Of a stretch of 64,000 nucleotides of DNA, positions 1 to 8,774 are shown one piece after another. Made by a program: the position numbers and the translations under genes. The DNA is taken from NCBI GenBank assembly GCA_034414595.1, contig DAOULY010000002.1, forward strand, positions 1 through 64,000, read 5' to 3'. Under the pieces are notes generated by a model. The model was not told the DNA's origin. It searched no databases and was given only the letters and a program-made list of their open reading frames with translations. Positions within the stretch are counted from its first letter, which is position 1. Every line of letters begins with the position of its first letter. Source of the stretch: DAOULY01 sp034414595 (GTDB taxonomy: Bacteria > Chloroflexota > Dehalococcoidia > SZUA-161 > JAUWZY01).

Positions 1-33
1 GTCGCGAGCATGCGCCTTCTGCGTGCTCGCGAC
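1..33. other. Strong inverted repeat at the window edge
   Basis: Ten bases at 1-10 pair perfectly with 24-33, and the stem can extend by four more pairs (two of them G-U) around a 5-base loop. No T-run follows on the + strand. It lies about 110 bases before the first gene. It could be a leader structure or the terminator of a gene lying outside the window on the other strand. Only the pairing is seen; the function is unknown. Confidence 0.4.
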
Positions 34-144
34 CCCGGCACACTCAAATAAAGGCAGACGGGGTATTTGCGTGAGGACATAGGGGAAAAGAATTGACCTG
101 TGCCTTCCGATTGGGGTTTAATAACTATTAACAGAGGAGGAGGT

Positions 145-2010
145 ATGACAACAGGAAGATCGTGGCAGGACATCATCCGAGAGGAGAGGAGGTTTCCTTA
201 CCCGCGGGAGATCGGGACCGTGCCCGGTACTGAGGGCTGGGAGCGCATGTACCCCGACTACCAGCTCTTCGCTGAAGATCGCAAGGAGTTTGACGAAAGC
301 CAGTTCTGGTTTCAGGACAGGATGCACTGGATGTATCCAGAGCCTCCCTTCGACGCGATCACCGTCGTTGCTGCGTTTGGCTCACTCAGCGGCTATACCA
401 CCCGAGTTTTCGCCATTCCGCCAGCTAATGGACTCGCCACCCGCATACTCAACGGCTATGCCTATGCCGCTCCCCAAGCAGTTACTGACCCGGCAATAAT
501 GGAGGAGAGAGGACCACTGTTCGGGAAAAGGAGCGCGTTCTACTTCGAGAACTGGAACGAGCTCTACGAACAATGGGTGCCCAAGATGAGGGCTATTATC
601 GAGGAGATGAAGCAGATAGAGTTCAAAGACCTCCCCAAATATGAACACGAGTCCGTGGTCCTGGAGCACAGGGGAGTGTTCAGCGTCTATAACATTTTGG
701 AAAGCTACAATAAGCTAATCCTGCTCCATTTTAAGGCATGGCAGGTCCACTTCGAGTTCCTGAACCTGGTGTACCTCTCTTATTTGATGTTCTACGGATT
801 CTGCAAGAAGGCATTTCCCGACATAGCGGACAACACCATAGCCAAGCTGGTTGCCGGGGCGCCGGGCGTGATGATGTTCCAGCCCGATGTGGAGATGACC
901 AAGCTGGCCAGGCTCGCCGTCTATCTGGGAGTGGCCGATGTGCTCACCAAAGGGCTGTCAGCCGACGAGACCATCGCCGAACTGAACAAGACGGATCAGG
1001 GCAAGAGATGGCTCGAGGCCATGGAGGGGACCAAGGAGCCCTGGTTCTACACCTCCTCTGGGGGAGGCTTCTACCACTTCGACTTGCCCTGGATTGATGA
1101 CCTCTCCGTCCCCTTCGGCCATATCAGGGGCTATATCGAAAAGATCAAGCGGGGGGAAAGCGTCGACAGGCCGATAGACGCCATAATCGCGGAGCGGGGA
1201 CGATTAATCAAAGAGTATCGCGAGCTGCTGCCAACGGAGGACGACAAGCAGGCATTCGACCAAACATGGGGAACGCTGGCCATGACCTATCCCTACGCCG
1301 AAAATCATATATTTTATGTTGAGCACTGGTGCTTCTCCATCTTCTGGCAAAAGGCGAAAGAGCTGGGCCGAGTTCTGGCCAACGCCGGTTTCTTCACGGA
1401 GCCAGATGACATCTTTCTCTTCTACCATAACGATGTAATTCCTATCCTGGAAGACCTAGTCTCAGCCTGGGCCCAGGGTCCAGGTGTGCCCCCTCGAGGG
1501 CCTGGTTACTTGCCCAAGGAAGTAGCATGGCGCAAAGAGGTGCTGCGAAAGCTGGGAGAATGGTCTCCGCCACCGGGACTGGGGCCGGTGCCTGAGACCA
1601 TCACTGAGCCCTTCACCATTCAGCTCTGGGGCATTACCAAGGAGACCCTCGATGCCTGGCTGGCACCGATGCCCAAAGCTGAGGAGGTCAACGAACTGAA
1701 AGGCTTCGCCGCCTCCTCCGGCACCGCCGAGGGCCCGGCTCGAGTGATAACGCGAGTGGAACAGCTCGACGAACTGCAACCTGGTGAGATACTGGTGTGC
1801 CCCATCACCTCACCCAGCTGGGCGCCAGCGTTTCTCAAGATCAAGGCTGCGGTTACCGACCTCGGTGGCATGTCGTGTCATGCCTCCATCGTCTGCCGCG
1901 AGTATGGCCTGCCCGCAGTGGTGGGCACTGGCTATGCTACCACCACCATCAAGACCGGCGACAAGCTGACAGTGGATGGGAGCCTTGGTATAGTGAAGAT
2001 CGAGAGGTGA
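145..2010 (+). CDS. ppsA: Phenylphosphate synthase alpha-like protein (PpsA type; PEP-synthase central and phosphohistidine domains)
   Basis: This 621-residue protein corresponds to the half of PEP synthase that lacks the ATP-grasp domain. Its C-terminus is a PEP-utilising phosphohistidine domain with the motif TDLGGMSCHASIVCREYG, the likely phosphorylated His being about residue 579. In the known anaerobic phenol pathway PpsA and PpsB use ATP to phosphorylate phenol, with phospho-His as intermediate. The start at 145 is chosen because an AGGAGG-type site ends 4 bases before it; an in-frame ATG at 100 lacks such a site. The stop overlaps the beginning of the ppsB-like gene. A paralogue lies at 8775-10532. 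The true substrate may be another phenol; the family call is firm, the substrate is inferred. Confidence 0.8.
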   Translation: MTTGRSWQDIIREERRFPYPREIGTVPGTEGWERMYPDYQLFAEDRKEFDESQFWFQDRMHWMYPEPPFDAITVVAAFGSLSGYTTRVFAIPPANGLATRILNGYAYAAPQAVTDPAIMEERGPLFGKRSAFYFENWNELYEQWVPKMRAIIEEMKQIEFKDLPKYEHESVVLEHRGVFSVYNILESYNKLILLHFKAWQVHFEFLNLVYLSYLMFYGFCKKAFPDIADNTIAKLVAGAPGVMMFQPDVEMTKLARLAVYLGVADVLTKGLSADETIAELNKTDQGKRWLEAMEGTKEPWFYTSSGGGFYHFDLPWIDDLSVPFGHIRGYIEKIKRGESVDRPIDAIIAERGRLIKEYRELLPTEDDKQAFDQTWGTLAMTYPYAENHIFYVEHWCFSIFWQKAKELGRVLANAGFFTEPDDIFLFYHNDVIPILEDLVSAWAQGPGVPPRGPGYLPKEVAWRKEVLRKLGEWSPPPGLGPVPETITEPFTIQLWGITKETLDAWLAPMPKAEEVNELKGFAASSGTAEGPARVITRVEQLDELQPGEILVCPITSPSWAPAFLKIKAAVTDLGGMSCHASIVCREYGLPAVVGTGYATTTIKTGDKLTVDGSLGIVKIER

Positions 2011-2015
2011 TAAAT

Positions 2016-3095
2016 GTGACCCAACAGAGCCAATATGTTATGTGGTTCCGCGAGTGCGTTTCTGAATCTTTGCCCCAAGTAGGAGGAAAGAATGCCAGCT
2101 TGGGTGAAATGACTCAGGTTGGCATTCCTGTCCCGCCCGGTTTCGCTGTCACCACCGCCGCCTACGAGGAAGCAATGACAACAGGGGGAATAAAGGATGA
2201 GGTTCACCTGATAGTATCCCGGGCAGATCCCGAAGATGTCACTAGCCTGAACAAGGCCAGTGAAAGCATTCGCCAGCTCATCGAGTCGAGGCCGATGCTG
2301 CCGCAAATAGAGGAAGCAATATCATCAGCATATCGAGTTCTGGCCGAGGAATGCAACGTTGCCAACCTGCCGGTGGCTGTGCGTTCCAGCGCCACCGCTG
2401 AGGACCTGCCCGGGGCCAGCTTCGCCGGCCAGCAGGAGACCTTCCTGTGGGTCAAAGAGCCTGAGCAGGTCATAGACAAGGTAAAGGTATGCTGGTCCAG
2501 CTTGTTCACTCCCCGGGCGATATCCTACCGGGTCAAGATGAATTTTGCCCACGAGAAGGTCTTGATTAGCGTCGGCGTGCAAAAGATGGTCAATGCCAGA
2601 GCGGCCGGTGTCATGTTCACCTTAAATCCGTCCAACGGTGACCGCTCCAAGATACTTATCGAGGGCAACTGGGGTTTCGGCGAGAGCGTGGTCAGCGGAG
2701 AGGCGACACCTGATTCCTTCCTGATGGACAAGGTGTCGTTCGACATCATCAAGCGCCAGATTGCACCGAAGACGATGCAACGTGCGCTGGACTCAACCGG
2801 CAAGGTCGAGTTCATCGAGGTCCCCGCTGAGAAACAAATGGTCCCCTGCCTCAGCGATGAAGAGTTAATGGAGATAGCCCGCCTCGGCAAGCTCATAGAG
2901 CGCCATTACGGCAAGCCACAGGATATTGAATGGGCCATAGATGAAGACCTGACATTCCCAGCCAACGTCCTCATCCTGCAGAGCAGGCCGGAGACGGTGT
3001 GGAGCCAGAAGGAGCGGGAGCAGGTCTGGGAGGCCAAAGGCAGCCTCATGGACCAGATGATGGCCCATTTGAAGGAAGGCCGAAAGCTGAGATAA
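2016..3095 (+). CDS. ppsB: Phenylphosphate synthase beta-like protein (PpsB type; PEP-synthase ATP-grasp half)
   Basis: The protein has about 359 residues and matches the N-terminal ATP-binding half of PEP synthase: GGKNASLGEMTQVGIPVPPG near the start, AVRSSATAEDLPGASFAGQQ around residue 115, then GVMFTLNP, NWGFGESVVSGEATPDSF and a final PQDIEWA...ILQSRPE block. It should phosphorylate the catalytic His of PpsA using ATP. The length fits the roughly 40 kDa PpsB. I chose GTG 2016 because GAGAGG lies 8 bases upstream; a GTG at 2007 overlapping the ppsA stop is the alternative. The two genes are clearly translationally coupled. A second, shorter copy is at 7799-8761. Confidence 0.8.
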   Translation: MTQQSQYVMWFRECVSESLPQVGGKNASLGEMTQVGIPVPPGFAVTTAAYEEAMTTGGIKDEVHLIVSRADPEDVTSLNKASESIRQLIESRPMLPQIEEAISSAYRVLAEECNVANLPVAVRSSATAEDLPGASFAGQQETFLWVKEPEQVIDKVKVCWSSLFTPRAISYRVKMNFAHEKVLISVGVQKMVNARAAGVMFTLNPSNGDRSKILIEGNWGFGESVVSGEATPDSFLMDKVSFDIIKRQIAPKTMQRALDSTGKVEFIEVPAEKQMVPCLSDEELMEIARLGKLIERHYGKPQDIEWAIDEDLTFPANVLILQSRPETVWSQKEREQVWEAKGSLMDQMMAHLKEGRKLR

Positions 3096-3098
3096 GCC

Positions 3099-3187
3099 AA
3101 CCGCGCCGTGGGGGGACAAAGAAGATCAAGACCGGGGACCGGATCAGGGTTGACGGCGACAGGGGTGTCGCTTATATACTGAAGTGA
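3099..3187 (+). pseudogene. Vestigial C-terminal tail of a PpsA-like gene
   Basis: Directly after ppsB an open stretch encodes GTKKIKTGDRIRVDGDRGVA followed by YILK and a stop. This matches the extreme C-terminus of both full PpsA-like proteins here (IKTGDKLTVDG in one, ATKKIKDGQKIRIDGGKG in the other). The preceding bases (a proline, then AVGG-like codons) resemble the PAVVGTG segment but with a small deletion and frameshift. It has no start of its own. It is best read as what remains of a former ppsA copy that followed this ppsB. Confidence 0.6.
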
Positions 3188-3248
3188 AATCCTGATAGAA
3201 CCTGATAAAACTGGCTATTCTTTAGAGAGCTTTAGAGAGGGGGAACTT

Positions 3249-4664
3249 ATGCCCATAAAGAACTTGAGGGACTTCGTGGAGCAATGCGAGGCGGAAGGGG
3301 AGTTGAAGAGAGTCAAGGCCGAGGTGGATTGGGACCTGGAGCTATCTCATGTCTCCAAGCTCAATGAAGAGAGGGGCGGGCCGGCCCTGCTGTTTGAAAA
3401 TGTCAAGGGTTGCATCGGCTCCGTCCTGATTGGGGCCTTTACCTCGCCCAAGCGGCTGGCCATAGCCCTCGGCATGCCATTCGACTATACCCTATCTCAG
3501 ATGGCCGAGGAATGGGTGAGGCTGGCGGGCAAGCAGCTCATCCCCCCTGTGGAGGTGAACACCGGCCCGATTATGGAGAACATCATCGAGGAGAGTCAGG
3601 TTGATCTGACAAAGTTTCCCGCACCCAGATTCTACTCCCTGGATGGAGGGCGGTACATAGGGACAGGGACATTCCGCATCGAGCAGGACCCGGAGACCGG
3701 GGGCATAAACCTCGGCGTATCCAGGATGCAGTTGCTCGATGAGCGGAGCATAGGAACCAATATTCTACCAGGCAAGCGAGGCGCCCGGATATTGAGCAAG
3801 TATAAGAATTTGGGAAAGGTGATGCCCTCAGCGGTGGTCCTGGGCAGTGACCCCATCTACGCATTGGCGAGCAGTGCCATGATCGAGGCTGAAAGCGAGT
3901 ATGACATCGTGGGTGCCATCAGAGGCTTCCCAGCAGAGCTGATTAAGAGCGATCTAACTGGCCTCCCAATACCAGCAGAAGCGGAGATCGTGGCTGAGGG
4001 AGAGATCGACCCCGACGCCGCCAGACTGGAGGGCCCGTTTGGCGAGTATACCGGCTACTATACGGAGGAGCTGCGCAAACCAACCGAGAAATCCTTCATC
4101 ACCGTAAAGCGGATCCTGTACCGAGACAACCCCATACTGTGGGCCAATTCCGCCGGCAGGCCAGTAACAGACATCCACATGCTGCTCTCGTTTATGAGAA
4201 CAGCCACCCTGTGGAAAGACCTGACCGATATGAAGATACCAGGTATCAAGTCGGTTTGCTTTTTACCGCAGTCAGCGGGAAGGTTCTGGGCCATCGTCTC
4301 CGTGAAACAGATGTATCCTGGACATGCCAACCAGGTAGGCTCGGCAGTGATCTCCACCACCACTGGAGCCTACGGGGTCAAAGGAGTGATCATTGTCGAT
4401 GACGATATCGCTGCCGATGATCTCGACAGGGTCTTCTGGGCTCTCAGCGTGAGATACGATCCCTTCCGTGACAGTGACATCATCAAGCGGGGCCGTGGCA
4501 CCCCGATAGACCCTTCGCCACGGGAGGACCCGCTGATCACATCGAGAATCATCATGGATGCCACCATCCCTTACGAGCTCAGAGAGAAACCGGTAGAGAT
4601 CAAGCTGGATGAAGAGATGGTCAAAAAGGTAAAGAGCAGATGGAAGGAATATGGGCTTGACTGA
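3249..4664 (+). CDS. UbiD-family (de)carboxylase, phenylphosphate carboxylase large-subunit type
   Basis: A 471-residue UbiD-family protein, the usual size for phenylphosphate carboxylase alpha/beta subunits. These enzymes use prenylated FMN. The Arg and two Glu that form the UbiD catalytic set appear as R159 (GVSRMQ) and E261/E266 (EGPFGEYTGYY). The His that often follows as a metal ligand in the HW..HKGGA segment is not visible; that stretch reads TNILPGKRGARI. The AGAGAGGGGG site upstream supports ATG 3249. Context between pps genes and delta-like HAD genes argues for carboxylation of an aryl phosphate rather than ubiquinone synthesis. No ubiX gene, needed to make the cofactor, is in the window. 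Which of the two large subunits it equals cannot be decided. Confidence 0.8.
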   Translation: MPIKNLRDFVEQCEAEGELKRVKAEVDWDLELSHVSKLNEERGGPALLFENVKGCIGSVLIGAFTSPKRLAIALGMPFDYTLSQMAEEWVRLAGKQLIPPVEVNTGPIMENIIEESQVDLTKFPAPRFYSLDGGRYIGTGTFRIEQDPETGGINLGVSRMQLLDERSIGTNILPGKRGARILSKYKNLGKVMPSAVVLGSDPIYALASSAMIEAESEYDIVGAIRGFPAELIKSDLTGLPIPAEAEIVAEGEIDPDAARLEGPFGEYTGYYTEELRKPTEKSFITVKRILYRDNPILWANSAGRPVTDIHMLLSFMRTATLWKDLTDMKIPGIKSVCFLPQSAGRFWAIVSVKQMYPGHANQVGSAVISTTTGAYGVKGVIIVDDDIAADDLDRVFWALSVRYDPFRDSDIIKRGRGTPIDPSPREDPLITSRIIMDATIPYELREKPVEIKLDEEMVKKVKSRWKEYGLD

Positions 4665-4715
4665 TCCGATCAAGCCCTGAGCCCCAGCCAAATCAAGGAC
4701 CGCTGGAGGATAACT

Positions 4716-5270
4716 ATGACTGCGCAAAGGTCCAAGGAACAGGCGATTGAGAAGGCCAAGAACATCAAACTGCTCGTCCACGATGTGCCCGGTGTGCTCA
4801 CGGATGGCACCTTCTACTACAACGAGGATGGGAAAAGGAGTCGAGCCTTCTGGCATCGGGACGGCTTTGGTGCCATCTCCACCAAGATGTCTGGCGTCGA
4901 GGTGGCGATCGTAACCTCTGAGAGCGATGCCAAGGATACCCAGCGCCGGATGCAGGAGCTGAAGATCCAGAGGTACTATGAAACTCCAAATAAGATGGCC
5001 AAGATCGATGAGCTGGAGCAAGAACTGGGGATCACGGATGAGAATGTGTGCTATATAGGCAGTCAGGTAACTGAAATCGGCATCATGAAGAGGGTTGGAT
5101 TTGCCGTGGCCCCGGCCGATGCCATGCCCCAGGTCAAAGAAGTAGCCGATTATGTAACGGAAATGGGTGGAGGTAAGGGGGTCATCAGAGAGATCGGCGA
5201 ATTCATCATCAGGGCCCACGGGAAATGGCAAGCTGTAGCAGACCAAGTGGCCAAGATGGGTTACAAATAG
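4716..5270 (+). CDS. HAD-superfamily KdsC-like protein, phenylphosphate carboxylase delta-like, catalytically degenerate
   Basis: The 184-residue protein has a KdsC-like HAD fold. Motif I reads DVPGVLTDG (D23, P25): the nucleophile Asp is kept but the general-acid Asp two residues later is replaced by Pro. Motif IV, normally GDDxxD, reads GSQVTE and has lost its metal-binding Asp residues. It is therefore probably not an active phosphatase. Phenylphosphate carboxylase of Thauera contains an 18 kDa delta subunit of this superfamily, which fits both size and neighbourhood. The gene starts 51 bases after the UbiD gene with GGAGGATAACT before ATG. It is a tandem paralogue of the next gene. Confidence 0.7.
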   Translation: MTAQRSKEQAIEKAKNIKLLVHDVPGVLTDGTFYYNEDGKRSRAFWHRDGFGAISTKMSGVEVAIVTSESDAKDTQRRMQELKIQRYYETPNKMAKIDELEQELGITDENVCYIGSQVTEIGIMKRVGFAVAPADAMPQVKEVADYVTEMGGGKGVIREIGEFIIRAHGKWQAVADQVAKMGYK

Positions 5271-5296
5271 GTTCAGGAACTCAGAGGAGAAAATTG

Positions 5297-5830
5297 ATGA
5301 GTATGGAAGAGGCTGTAGAAAAGGCTAAGAAGGTCAAGCTGGCTCTCATCGATATCCACGGGGTGCTTACAGACGGCGCCATCTACTACGATGAGGATGG
5401 CAAGAAAACCCGGGCCTACACCTATTGGGACCGTTTTGGTTGCTCTGCCCTTACCGCTGGAGGTATCATAGTGGCCTTCCTGACCAGGGAGTCGAAGCTG
5501 GGGCATGCCATCGCTCAGCAGTACGGTGTCGAGAGGTTCTACGAAACCCCGGCCAAGATGGCCAAGCTCGATGAGCTGGAGCAGGAGCTGGGATTCACCG
5601 ATGAGAACGTGTGCTATGTCGGGGATGAGATAATAGACACTGGCATATTGAAGCGAGTGGGGTTCGCCGTCGCCACATCTGACGCCGTACCTGAGGCCAA
5701 AGAGGTGGCCGATCATGTAACAGAAGCAATCGGGGGCAAGGGCATTGTCCGCGAGATCGCCGAGTTCATCCTGAAATCCCAGGGGAAGTGGGAAACCGCT
5801 TTAGAGAAGCTGATGAGCCAGGGCTACTGA
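5297..5830 (+). CDS. HAD-superfamily KdsC-like protein, phenylphosphate carboxylase delta-like
   Basis: A 177-residue tandem paralogue of the preceding HAD protein. Motif I is DIHGVLTDG (D19, H21), so the second Asp is replaced by His, but motif IV GDEIID keeps the metal ligands. Lys and Thr of motifs II/III are recognisable (FLTRES, AKMAKLDEL). It may bind a phosphorylated aromatic or carry out phosphate release linked to carboxylation; this is inference from the known delta subunit. ATG 5297 follows AGAGGAG by 6 bases. A GC-mixed 190-base gap with no recognisable feature separates it from the next UbiD gene. Confidence 0.7.
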   Translation: MSMEEAVEKAKKVKLALIDIHGVLTDGAIYYDEDGKKTRAYTYWDRFGCSALTAGGIIVAFLTRESKLGHAIAQQYGVERFYETPAKMAKLDELEQELGFTDENVCYVGDEIIDTGILKRVGFAVATSDAVPEAKEVADHVTEAIGGKGIVREIAEFILKSQGKWETALEKLMSQGY

Positions 5831-6020
5831 GCTCACCAAGGTAGCAACATTGCTTCAGCAGAGCAGCCAAGCGCAGTCAGGTTATGCTTACGCCATAAAG
5901 CAAATGTGCCGATTGAGTCCTGAGTGCTATGCCAAAATCAGAATCGCTACAGTGCGATAGCAGCCCATGCCAAGATGGATTCTACCGAGGAAAAGATGGT
6001 GAGTCAAAGGAGGTTTGACG

Positions 6021-7460
6021 ATGGCGTTCAAGGATAACCGCGAATTTATCAACGCCTTGGAGCGTCACGGCGAGCTGGTGAGGATCAAGCAACAGGTTGA
6101 TTGGGACTTGGAGGCCGGGGCTATAGTGAGGAGATGCTGCGAATTGAAGGGGCCAGCCGCCTTTTTTGAAAACGTCAAGGACTATCCCGGGTTCCAGATG
6201 TTCGGAGCATTCCTGAACACGCCAAGGAAACTGGCTATCGCTTTGGGCTTGAACCCAGGAACCAGCATCAGAGAGCTCCAAAATGCGTATCTGAAAAAAA
6301 CGAGTGGGAAACCGGTGCCACCTGTAGTAGTCGGTAAGAAGAAAGCCCCGTGCAAGGATAACGTTCTTCTCGGAGCAGATGCAAAGCTGTTCCACCTCCC
6401 AGCGCCCATGGTTCACGAGGGCGACGGCGGGCGTTACATCGGCACCTGGCACTTTGTTGTCGCCAAGGACCCGGATGATGGCGCCGTCAACTGGGGGATG
6501 TATCGCCAGATGGCTTTCGATGATAAGACCATGGTCGGTCTCGTCCTGCCCGGCTCAGACATGGGCAGGATGTTCTATAACAAATATGTACCAAAAAACA
6601 AGTCCATGCCCTTTGCTACCGTCATTGGACCTGATCCGCTATCGGGTGTGGCCGGCCAAGCGACTGCGGCCATCCCCGAAACCGAATTCGCTGGGCTGTT
6701 AAGGGGTGAGCCTGTGGAACTGGTGAAGTGCGAGACCTGTGATCTGGAGGTCCCGGCACATGCCGAAATCGTGATCGAGGGCGAAGTGCTGCCTTATCCT
6801 ACATTGCCCGAGGGTCCCTTCGGGGAATATACTGGTTTCAGGACTTCGCCCCGCGCCCCGAGGACGGTATATCGGGTTAAGGCTATCACATATAGGGACA
6901 ACCCCATTATGACCGTCTCCAACATGGGGGTGCCTACCGATGAAGGCCAGTTCCTGAGGTCGTTCACCATGGGTTTGGAGCTGAAGAGATTCCTGCTCGA
7001 CATGGGCCTCCCCATAACCGATGTCCATATGCCTCCCGAAGCAGCGCATCATATGATAATAGTCGCGGTGAAACCAACCGTGAATAACATCGCCACCAAC
7101 GTAGCTAACCTCATCTTCGGGCATAAGATAGGGTTCTGGCTGGCGCAGGTGATCGTGGTTGATGACACCGTAGACATTTTCAGATGGGACGAGGTCATCC
7201 ACGCTTTAGCCACCCGGTGCCATCCGGTGAGAGGAGTCAGAGTCTACGAGCACTCGGTCGGCGCCCCGCTGATGCCTTACTGCAATCTCAAGGAGAGAGT
7301 AGAGGGAAGGATCCCCAAGATACTGTTTGACTGTATCTTCCCCCTGGAGTGGTCACGGGAGGTGGAGCGGCCAGCCCTGGTCTCCTTCGAGGCCAATTAC
7401 CCCGAGGAGATTAAGAAGCGGGTGCTCAATAACTGGAAGAAATACGGCTTTAAGGAGTGA
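6021..7460 (+). CDS. UbiD-family (de)carboxylase, second phenylphosphate carboxylase large-subunit type
   Basis: A 479-residue UbiD-family protein. The catalytic set is conserved as R162 (GMYRQM) and E264/E269 (EGPFGEYTGF). As in the 3249 gene, the stretch that normally carries a metal-binding His has none (LVLPGSDMGRMFYN). It is clearly divergent from the first UbiD protein, which suits an alpha/beta hetero-oligomer. ATG 6021 has AAAGGAGG seven bases upstream; a TTG at 6015 is less likely. The stop at 7458-7460 is followed after two bases by the small gamma-like gene, so the two are coupled. Confidence 0.8.
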   Translation: MAFKDNREFINALERHGELVRIKQQVDWDLEAGAIVRRCCELKGPAAFFENVKDYPGFQMFGAFLNTPRKLAIALGLNPGTSIRELQNAYLKKTSGKPVPPVVVGKKKAPCKDNVLLGADAKLFHLPAPMVHEGDGGRYIGTWHFVVAKDPDDGAVNWGMYRQMAFDDKTMVGLVLPGSDMGRMFYNKYVPKNKSMPFATVIGPDPLSGVAGQATAAIPETEFAGLLRGEPVELVKCETCDLEVPAHAEIVIEGEVLPYPTLPEGPFGEYTGFRTSPRAPRTVYRVKAITYRDNPIMTVSNMGVPTDEGQFLRSFTMGLELKRFLLDMGLPITDVHMPPEAAHHMIIVAVKPTVNNIATNVANLIFGHKIGFWLAQVIVVDDTVDIFRWDEVIHALATRCHPVRGVRVYEHSVGAPLMPYCNLKERVEGRIPKILFDCIFPLEWSREVERPALVSFEANYPEEIKKRVLNNWKKYGFKE

Positions 7461-7462
7461 CC

Positions 7463-7750
7463 ATGACAGCAGCCAAAAAGGGATCGCGAGCAGTGACAGA
7501 GTACGATACTTTCGTCCTTACCGACCTCTCAGAACTGGCGGAAGGAAAGGAGCTGGAGATTCCAGTCAGGATTCTGACCCCCGGCCCCCAAAAATACACC
7601 GGGAAGTACGTCAAGGCGCTGGTTTCCAGCTCCCCGAATGCCTATCCCGACAGGCTATGGATCAGGTCCCAGAGGGGATTCCTCCATCCCCAACCGTGGT
7701 CCATCAAGATCGTGAAGGAGGTGGACAAGATCCCGCCCGAGTTCGCCTGA
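7463..7750 (+). CDS. ppcC: Small subunit resembling phenylphosphate carboxylase gamma (PpcC)
   Basis: A 95-residue soluble protein without signal peptide or membrane segment. Size and position directly behind a UbiD-type carboxylase fit the roughly 10 kDa gamma subunit of phenylphosphate carboxylase. Recognisable segments are LTDLSELAEGKELEIPVR, LTPGPQKYTGKYVKA and DRLWIRSQRGFLHPQPW. There is no enzyme motif; the known subunit has no independently established reaction. AAGGAG lies 5 bases before ATG 7463. The identification rests on family resemblance from memory plus context, so it should be confirmed with a profile search (Pfam Phenyl_P_gamma). Confidence 0.65.
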   Translation: MTAAKKGSRAVTEYDTFVLTDLSELAEGKELEIPVRILTPGPQKYTGKYVKALVSSSPNAYPDRLWIRSQRGFLHPQPWSIKIVKEVDKIPPEFA

Positions 7751-7798
7751 GTGCGAACGTTGCTTACCAGGAGATCATACCAATAGGAGTGAACCGAA

Positions 7799-8761
7799 AT
7801 GTCCAAGTATGTGGTGCCCCTCGCCGAGATATCAGCCGAAATGTTCCAGGAGTTTGGCGGGAAAGGAGCCAATCTCGGCGAGCTGATCCAAGCAGGATTC
7901 ACGGTCCCTGGTGGTTTTTGCGTCTGTTCCGACGCCTATTACTACCTGATTGAGTCCAACAACTTGTCAGGGCCCGTTTCAGAGATCGTCAAGGGCCTGG
8001 ACTTCGATGACCTGGCAAAGTTGGAGGAGGAGACCGGACGGATACGCTCTCTCATCATAGAGGCCCAAATACCTACAGACCTGGAGCAACAGATCGCCGA
8101 CAATTACCAAGCGCTGCAAACCCCATCCGGTGAAGATGCGCTGGTGGCGGTGAGGTCTTCGGTGGCGGTCAAGGGAACCTCCATATCCTCCTTTCCCGGC
8201 ATGATGGAGACCTATCACTATCTTTCAGGCCGGGATCAGGTTTTGCATAATATCAAGCGGTGCTGGGCTTCCATTTGGACAGCTCGTGCCGCCTTCGCCC
8301 GGCACCAGAGGCAGGTTGATCACTCCCTGGCGCTGATTGCCCCCGTTGTGCAAGAGATGATCGATGCTGATGTGGCCGGTATTATGTTCACCATGAATCC
8401 CATCACCTCATCAAGCGATGAGATCATGATCCAGTCCAACTGGGGCCTTGGCGAATCCGTGGTCTCGGGGAAGACCATGAACGACCTCTATATCCTGGAC
8501 AAGGCTACTTTGTCCACCAAGCAGAGTACCATACCGCACAAGTCAGAGATGATCGTCCACGACCGAGAGAAGGGTACCGGGAGCAAGCAAGTCCCCGTTC
8601 CTGAAGAGAAGGCAGATCAGCCAACGTTGACGGATGCCATGCTCCAGGAGTTGACCACTGCTGGCCTCCAAATTGAGTCCCACTTCGGCGTTCCCCAAGA
8701 TATTGAGTGGGCCTATTGGGGTGGCCAGCTATTCATCCTGCAAGCGAGGAAGAGCAGGTAA
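7799..8761 (+). CDS. Second PpsB-like protein (PEP-synthase ATP-grasp half)
   Basis: A 320-residue protein made only of the PEP-synthase ATP-binding half: FGGKGANLGELIQAGFTVPG near residue 18, AVRSSVAVKGTSISSFPGMM near 118, GIMFTMNP near 192, NWGLGESVVSGKTMNDLY, and a closing QDIEWAYWGGQLFILQARK. It is shorter than the copy at 2016 and begins right at the conserved domain. The partner is presumably the PpsA-like gene at 8775-10532, which lies tail to tail only 13 bases away, so the pair is convergent rather than an operon. It could phosphorylate the same PpsA or act on a different phenol. Confidence 0.75.
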   Translation: MSKYVVPLAEISAEMFQEFGGKGANLGELIQAGFTVPGGFCVCSDAYYYLIESNNLSGPVSEIVKGLDFDDLAKLEEETGRIRSLIIEAQIPTDLEQQIADNYQALQTPSGEDALVAVRSSVAVKGTSISSFPGMMETYHYLSGRDQVLHNIKRCWASIWTARAAFARHQRQVDHSLALIAPVVQEMIDADVAGIMFTMNPITSSSDEIMIQSNWGLGESVVSGKTMNDLYILDKATLSTKQSTIPHKSEMIVHDREKGTGSKQVPVPEEKADQPTLTDAMLQELTTAGLQIESHFGVPQDIEWAYWGGQLFILQARKSR

Positions 8762-8774
8762 AGACCGAACTCAG

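Noticed and set aside
4272..5246. Long minus-strand open frame (324 codons) across the UbiD and HAD genes
   Set aside because: It is antisense to two well-supported genes, has no ribosome site and its translation shows no family features; the frame is open because of codon bias of the real genes.
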